From Telmatobacter sp. DSM 110680 (GTDB lineage: Bacteria; Acidobacteriota; Terriglobia; Terriglobales; Acidobacteriaceae), in assembly GCF_039994875.1 (NCBI RefSeq), contig NZ_CP121196.1, forward strand, positions 2,418,001 to 2,482,000: a DNA stretch of 64,000 nt, given 5' to 3'. Positions 61,629-64,000 of this stretch are shown piece after piece (position 1 is the stretch's first letter; each line of letters begins with the position of its first letter). The notes under the pieces are model-generated. The model saw nothing but the letters and a program-made list of their open reading frames with translations. It made no database searches and was not told the DNA's origin. Both the position numbers and the translations under genes were made by a program.

Positions 61629-63736
61629 AGATTTTGACTAAGTGGCTTCGCAATTATTTACCCGAGCTTCCTGTGTCCGACACCCAGCTCGCTGAAGATC
61701 TCACTCTCCGCGGTATCGCCGTAGAAGGCATCTTCGACCTCGGCGCGAACAATGGCTCACTCTTCGAGATGGACATCACTACCAACCGCGTCGATGCCAT
61801 GAACCACTACGGGATCGCACGCGAAGCCGCGACGATTTATGGCGTAGCACTTAAGCAGCTTGATGTGACGTTGCCTGAACACACTCCATCCACCAATTCG
61901 TTTCCCGTCAAGATCGAAGCCGAAGATGCCTGTGGCCGTTTTACCGCGCGCGTCCTCCGCAACATCACCATCGGCAACTCGCGCGACTGGTTCTCCGGCG
62001 CAGAAGTCTCAACATACTTCGGTCTCCTTGAACAGAAGCAGATATCCAACGCTGTCGACGCCACCAACTTTGCATGGCTCGCGATGGGCCAACCCACGCA
62101 CGCGTTCGACCTCGACAAAATCGAAGGCGGCATCATCGTCCGCCGTGCCCGTAAAGGCGAAAAGCTCAAAACCCTCGACGGCATCGAGCGCACGCTTGAT
62201 CTCGAAGACCTTGTGGTCGCCGATCACGCAAAACCTCTCGGCCTTGCAGGCGTCATGGGCGGCTGGGACACGATGATTACGCCTGAAACGAAGAATGTTC
62301 TCGTTGAGGCCGCGTGGTTCGAGCCCATGGCCGTGCGTCGCACTGCACGCCGTCACGGATTGCACACCGACGCCAGCCATCGTTTCGAACGTGGCGCCGA
62401 CTTCAACGCCGGGCCGGTCGCGTCCGTCATCGTCAGCCGTATTCTGCTCGCCAACGGCGGCCACATCGAAGGTGATCTCGTCGATGTTCGCGTCCCTGCA
62501 TGGGAATCCCGCACAGCCAACCGTCAGCCCATCACGCTGGCACTCAGCGAAGTCCATCGCATCCTCGGCACGACAGAAAACAAGGAAGGCATCACCGCGT
62601 CCTTCGTTGAATTCACTCTTACCGGTCTCGGCTGCACCCTGACCTCAACCTCCTCACAGGCCCCCGCGTGGCGGGTCAGCCTTCCCAGTTGGCGCCTAGA
62701 TCTCGAACGCGAAATCGACCTCATTGAAGAAGTCGCCCGCGTGTATGGCTACAACCGTTTCGCCAACACTCTCCCCGCATTCGGCGAGGGCGTCGAAGCC
62801 TTGCCGTGGGCCGAAGCCGAATCAGAAGTCCGCCGCACTCTACTAGCCGCCGGATTCCACGAGGCCATCGCCAGCACCTTCTGCTCCGCTCAGGAAGCGG
62901 CGCTCACCGCACCCATACCCGGCCAGATCGTTCCGATCGGCAACCCACTCAGCGACGAAGCCGGCGTACTCCGTCCGTCCCTGCTTCCGGGCACTCTCTC
63001 AGCGGTCGCTGCAAATCTCCACCGCGATGTCAGCGACGTGCGTATCTACGAAATCGGCACGGTCTTCACCGGCACCACAGAAAAAGTAGAAGAGCGCCCC
63101 GCTTTGGCATTTGCCGCTGCTGGAGCTCTTCCAGACCAAAGCGCTCTCCATCCCGGCCGAGCCATCGAATTCCACGATCTCAAAGGCATCGTCGAACAAG
63201 TTCTCGCGCGCTTTCAAATGCGCACCGTCTACTTCGACCGCTTCCCCGCAGATTCCGGCCTCGCACCCGCATGGCTGCATCCCTATCGTTCCGCGCGCGT
63301 GGTTGTGGAGGGCCTCACCGCTGGCTGGTTCGGTCAGCTGCATCCGGCCCAGGCTGCCGCCCGCAAAATCAAGGACACTGTCATCGTCGGCGAACTGTAT
63401 CTCGACCGCCTCTACAAGTTGCCGCTGCGCAAACCCTCAGCGCGCGACATCTCTCGATTCCAGCCCGTACGGCGCGATTTCTCCCTGGTTCTAGATCAAA
63501 GCATCGCGTGGGAAAAAATAGACCAGGCGCTCGCGTCTCTCCAGATTCCCGAACTCGTGGACTGGCGCGCCCGCGAAGTTTTTCGCGATGCCCGCCTCGG
63601 TGCGCACGATTATGCACTCCTCGTCAGCGCCACCTTCCAGGCTCCAGACCGCACTCTGCGCGAAGAGGAACTTCAATCATTCCAATCGCGAGTTGTCGAA
63701 GCCGTTAACAATGCCGGTGCGCGCCTCCGAACCTGA
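61625..63736 (+). CDS. pheT: Phenylalanyl-tRNA synthetase beta subunit, lacking the OB domain
   Basis: Beta subunit of PheRS, which binds tRNA and edits mischarged Tyr. The protein is 703 residues; family members with the tRNA-binding OB (B2) domain are about 790-800. After GIAVEGIFDLGANN the sequence goes directly to NGSLFEMDITTNRVDAMNHYGIAREA, which follows that domain in other PheT proteins, so about 100 residues are missing. The B3/B4 editing domain (about 130-300), the catalytic-like B6/B7 core and the C-terminal FDX-ACB domain with VRRDFSLVLD are present. The ATG overlaps the pheS stop, so both are coupled. Confidence 0.95.
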   Translation: MKILTKWLRNYLPELPVSDTQLAEDLTLRGIAVEGIFDLGANNGSLFEMDITTNRVDAMNHYGIAREAATIYGVALKQLDVTLPEHTPSTNSFPVKIEAEDACGRFTARVLRNITIGNSRDWFSGAEVSTYFGLLEQKQISNAVDATNFAWLAMGQPTHAFDLDKIEGGIIVRRARKGEKLKTLDGIERTLDLEDLVVADHAKPLGLAGVMGGWDTMITPETKNVLVEAAWFEPMAVRRTARRHGLHTDASHRFERGADFNAGPVASVIVSRILLANGGHIEGDLVDVRVPAWESRTANRQPITLALSEVHRILGTTENKEGITASFVEFTLTGLGCTLTSTSSQAPAWRVSLPSWRLDLEREIDLIEEVARVYGYNRFANTLPAFGEGVEALPWAEAESEVRRTLLAAGFHEAIASTFCSAQEAALTAPIPGQIVPIGNPLSDEAGVLRPSLLPGTLSAVAANLHRDVSDVRIYEIGTVFTGTTEKVEERPALAFAAAGALPDQSALHPGRAIEFHDLKGIVEQVLARFQMRTVYFDRFPADSGLAPAWLHPYRSARVVVEGLTAGWFGQLHPAQAAARKIKDTVIVGELYLDRLYKLPLRKPSARDISRFQPVRRDFSLVLDQSIAWEKIDQALASLQIPELVDWRAREVFRDARLGAHDYALLVSATFQAPDRTLREEELQSFQSRVVEAVNNAGARLRT

Positions 63737-63838
63737 CCCGTGTCGGGGTAGTTTCTTCGCAGTTTCCCTCAGCTTCCGCCGCTCGCTCGTGGAGCTATAC
63801 TTCCCGAATACAGCGCAATTGCGCGGAGGTTATTTTTC

Positions 63839-64000
63839 ATGTCGCCATCATCCCTGGAATCCCAGATCGCGGAACACCCCGAAACCGAGCACTCTGAATT
63901 GCACGACCACGATTCATCCGCGAACCTTGCCCTCAGCAGCAGCGATTTTTCTGCTTTGGAAGAGCGCGTAGCCCGCACCGTCAATCTCGTGAAGTCAGAG
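63839..64000 (+). CDS. Protein of unknown function, start only
   Basis: Fifty-four codons of a gene that runs off the window. It begins MSPSSLESQIAEHPE, is very acidic and then turns helical (DFSALEERVARTVNLVK). GGAGG is about 10 bases before the ATG, and it follows pheT by 100 bases. A helical coiled-coil protein of the ZapB type would fit the position, but this cannot be decided from the visible part. Confidence 0.55.
   Translation, partial: MSPSSLESQIAEHPETEHSELHDHDSSANLALSSSDFSALEERVARTVNLVKSE

Noticed and set aside
1..64000. CRISPR array, tRNA or rRNA genes, or insertion sequences
   Set aside because: No regularly spaced direct repeats, no tRNA-like cloverleaf or rRNA sequence, and no transposase or terminal inverted repeats were recognised by eye.

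Overview
The window looks like a stretch of chromosome from a member of the Acidobacteriota, most likely the Terriglobia. This rests on protein character (a fused response regulator/thioredoxin-reductase-like protein, a YfcJ/YhhS-type transporter, DUF5715 and DUF6599 proteins, many secreted peptidases and glycosidases), moderately high GC, and intergenic palindromes of a kind I associate with that group. No database was consulted, so the assignment is inference. Most of the window is core chromosome. I see no rRNA, tRNA, CRISPR array, prophage or insertion sequence.

Layout. 1-9 kb, minus strand: a secreted transglutaminase-like protein (cut by the window edge), ribulokinase, and a signalling/motility block transcribed from right to left: receiver-thioredoxin-reductase-like fusion, cNMP-binding-domain histidine kinase, PAS-GGDEF protein, MotA, MotB. 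A sigma-28-like promoter sits directly before the PAS-GGDEF gene. 9.4-17.4 kb: an atypical LuxR-type regulator, a rhomboid-fold protein without catalytic residues, an M28 peptidase, a LysW-like zinc protein overlapping a small exported protein, two VOC proteins, a small winged-helix protein, a lipoprotein with repeated MGGG motifs, and GatB. 17.7-29.4 kb: M20 peptidase, thymidine kinase, MFS transporter, Mfd, DUF885 protein, GalU, thioredoxin-like protein, RuvB. 29.8-39.8 kb: Ig-like lipoprotein, multi-pass membrane protein, GyrA with a coiled-coil insertion, PQQ-type beta-propeller, Cys-rich exported protein, DUF5715 protein, YIP1 protein. 39.9-47.4 kb: FabF-AcpP, RmuC, a membrane coiled-coil protein, a HIT protein, ribosomal protein S1.

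47.5-49.4 kb is the only stretch that looks accessory: one orphan gene of different base composition, followed by about 600 bases with no convincing gene. 49.4-54.4 kb: Tat-exported aldo/keto reductase with iron-sulfur motifs paired with a DUF6599 protein, an MFS gene broken by a one-base frameshift, and MtaB. 54.4-64 kb: the translation cluster infC ... rpmI-rplT-pheS-pheT, in which three unrelated genes (S9 peptidase, GH35 glycosidase, membrane protein) separate infC from rpmI. infC appears to start at AUC, and PheT lacks its tRNA-binding OB domain.

I found no clear, wholly new multigene system. The best leads are the motility block with its flagellar-type promoter, the AUC-started infC, the PheT and GyrA domain changes, the LysW-like gene with an operator-like palindrome, the conserved-hairpin intergenic repeats, and the orphan gene at 47.6-48.8 kb.
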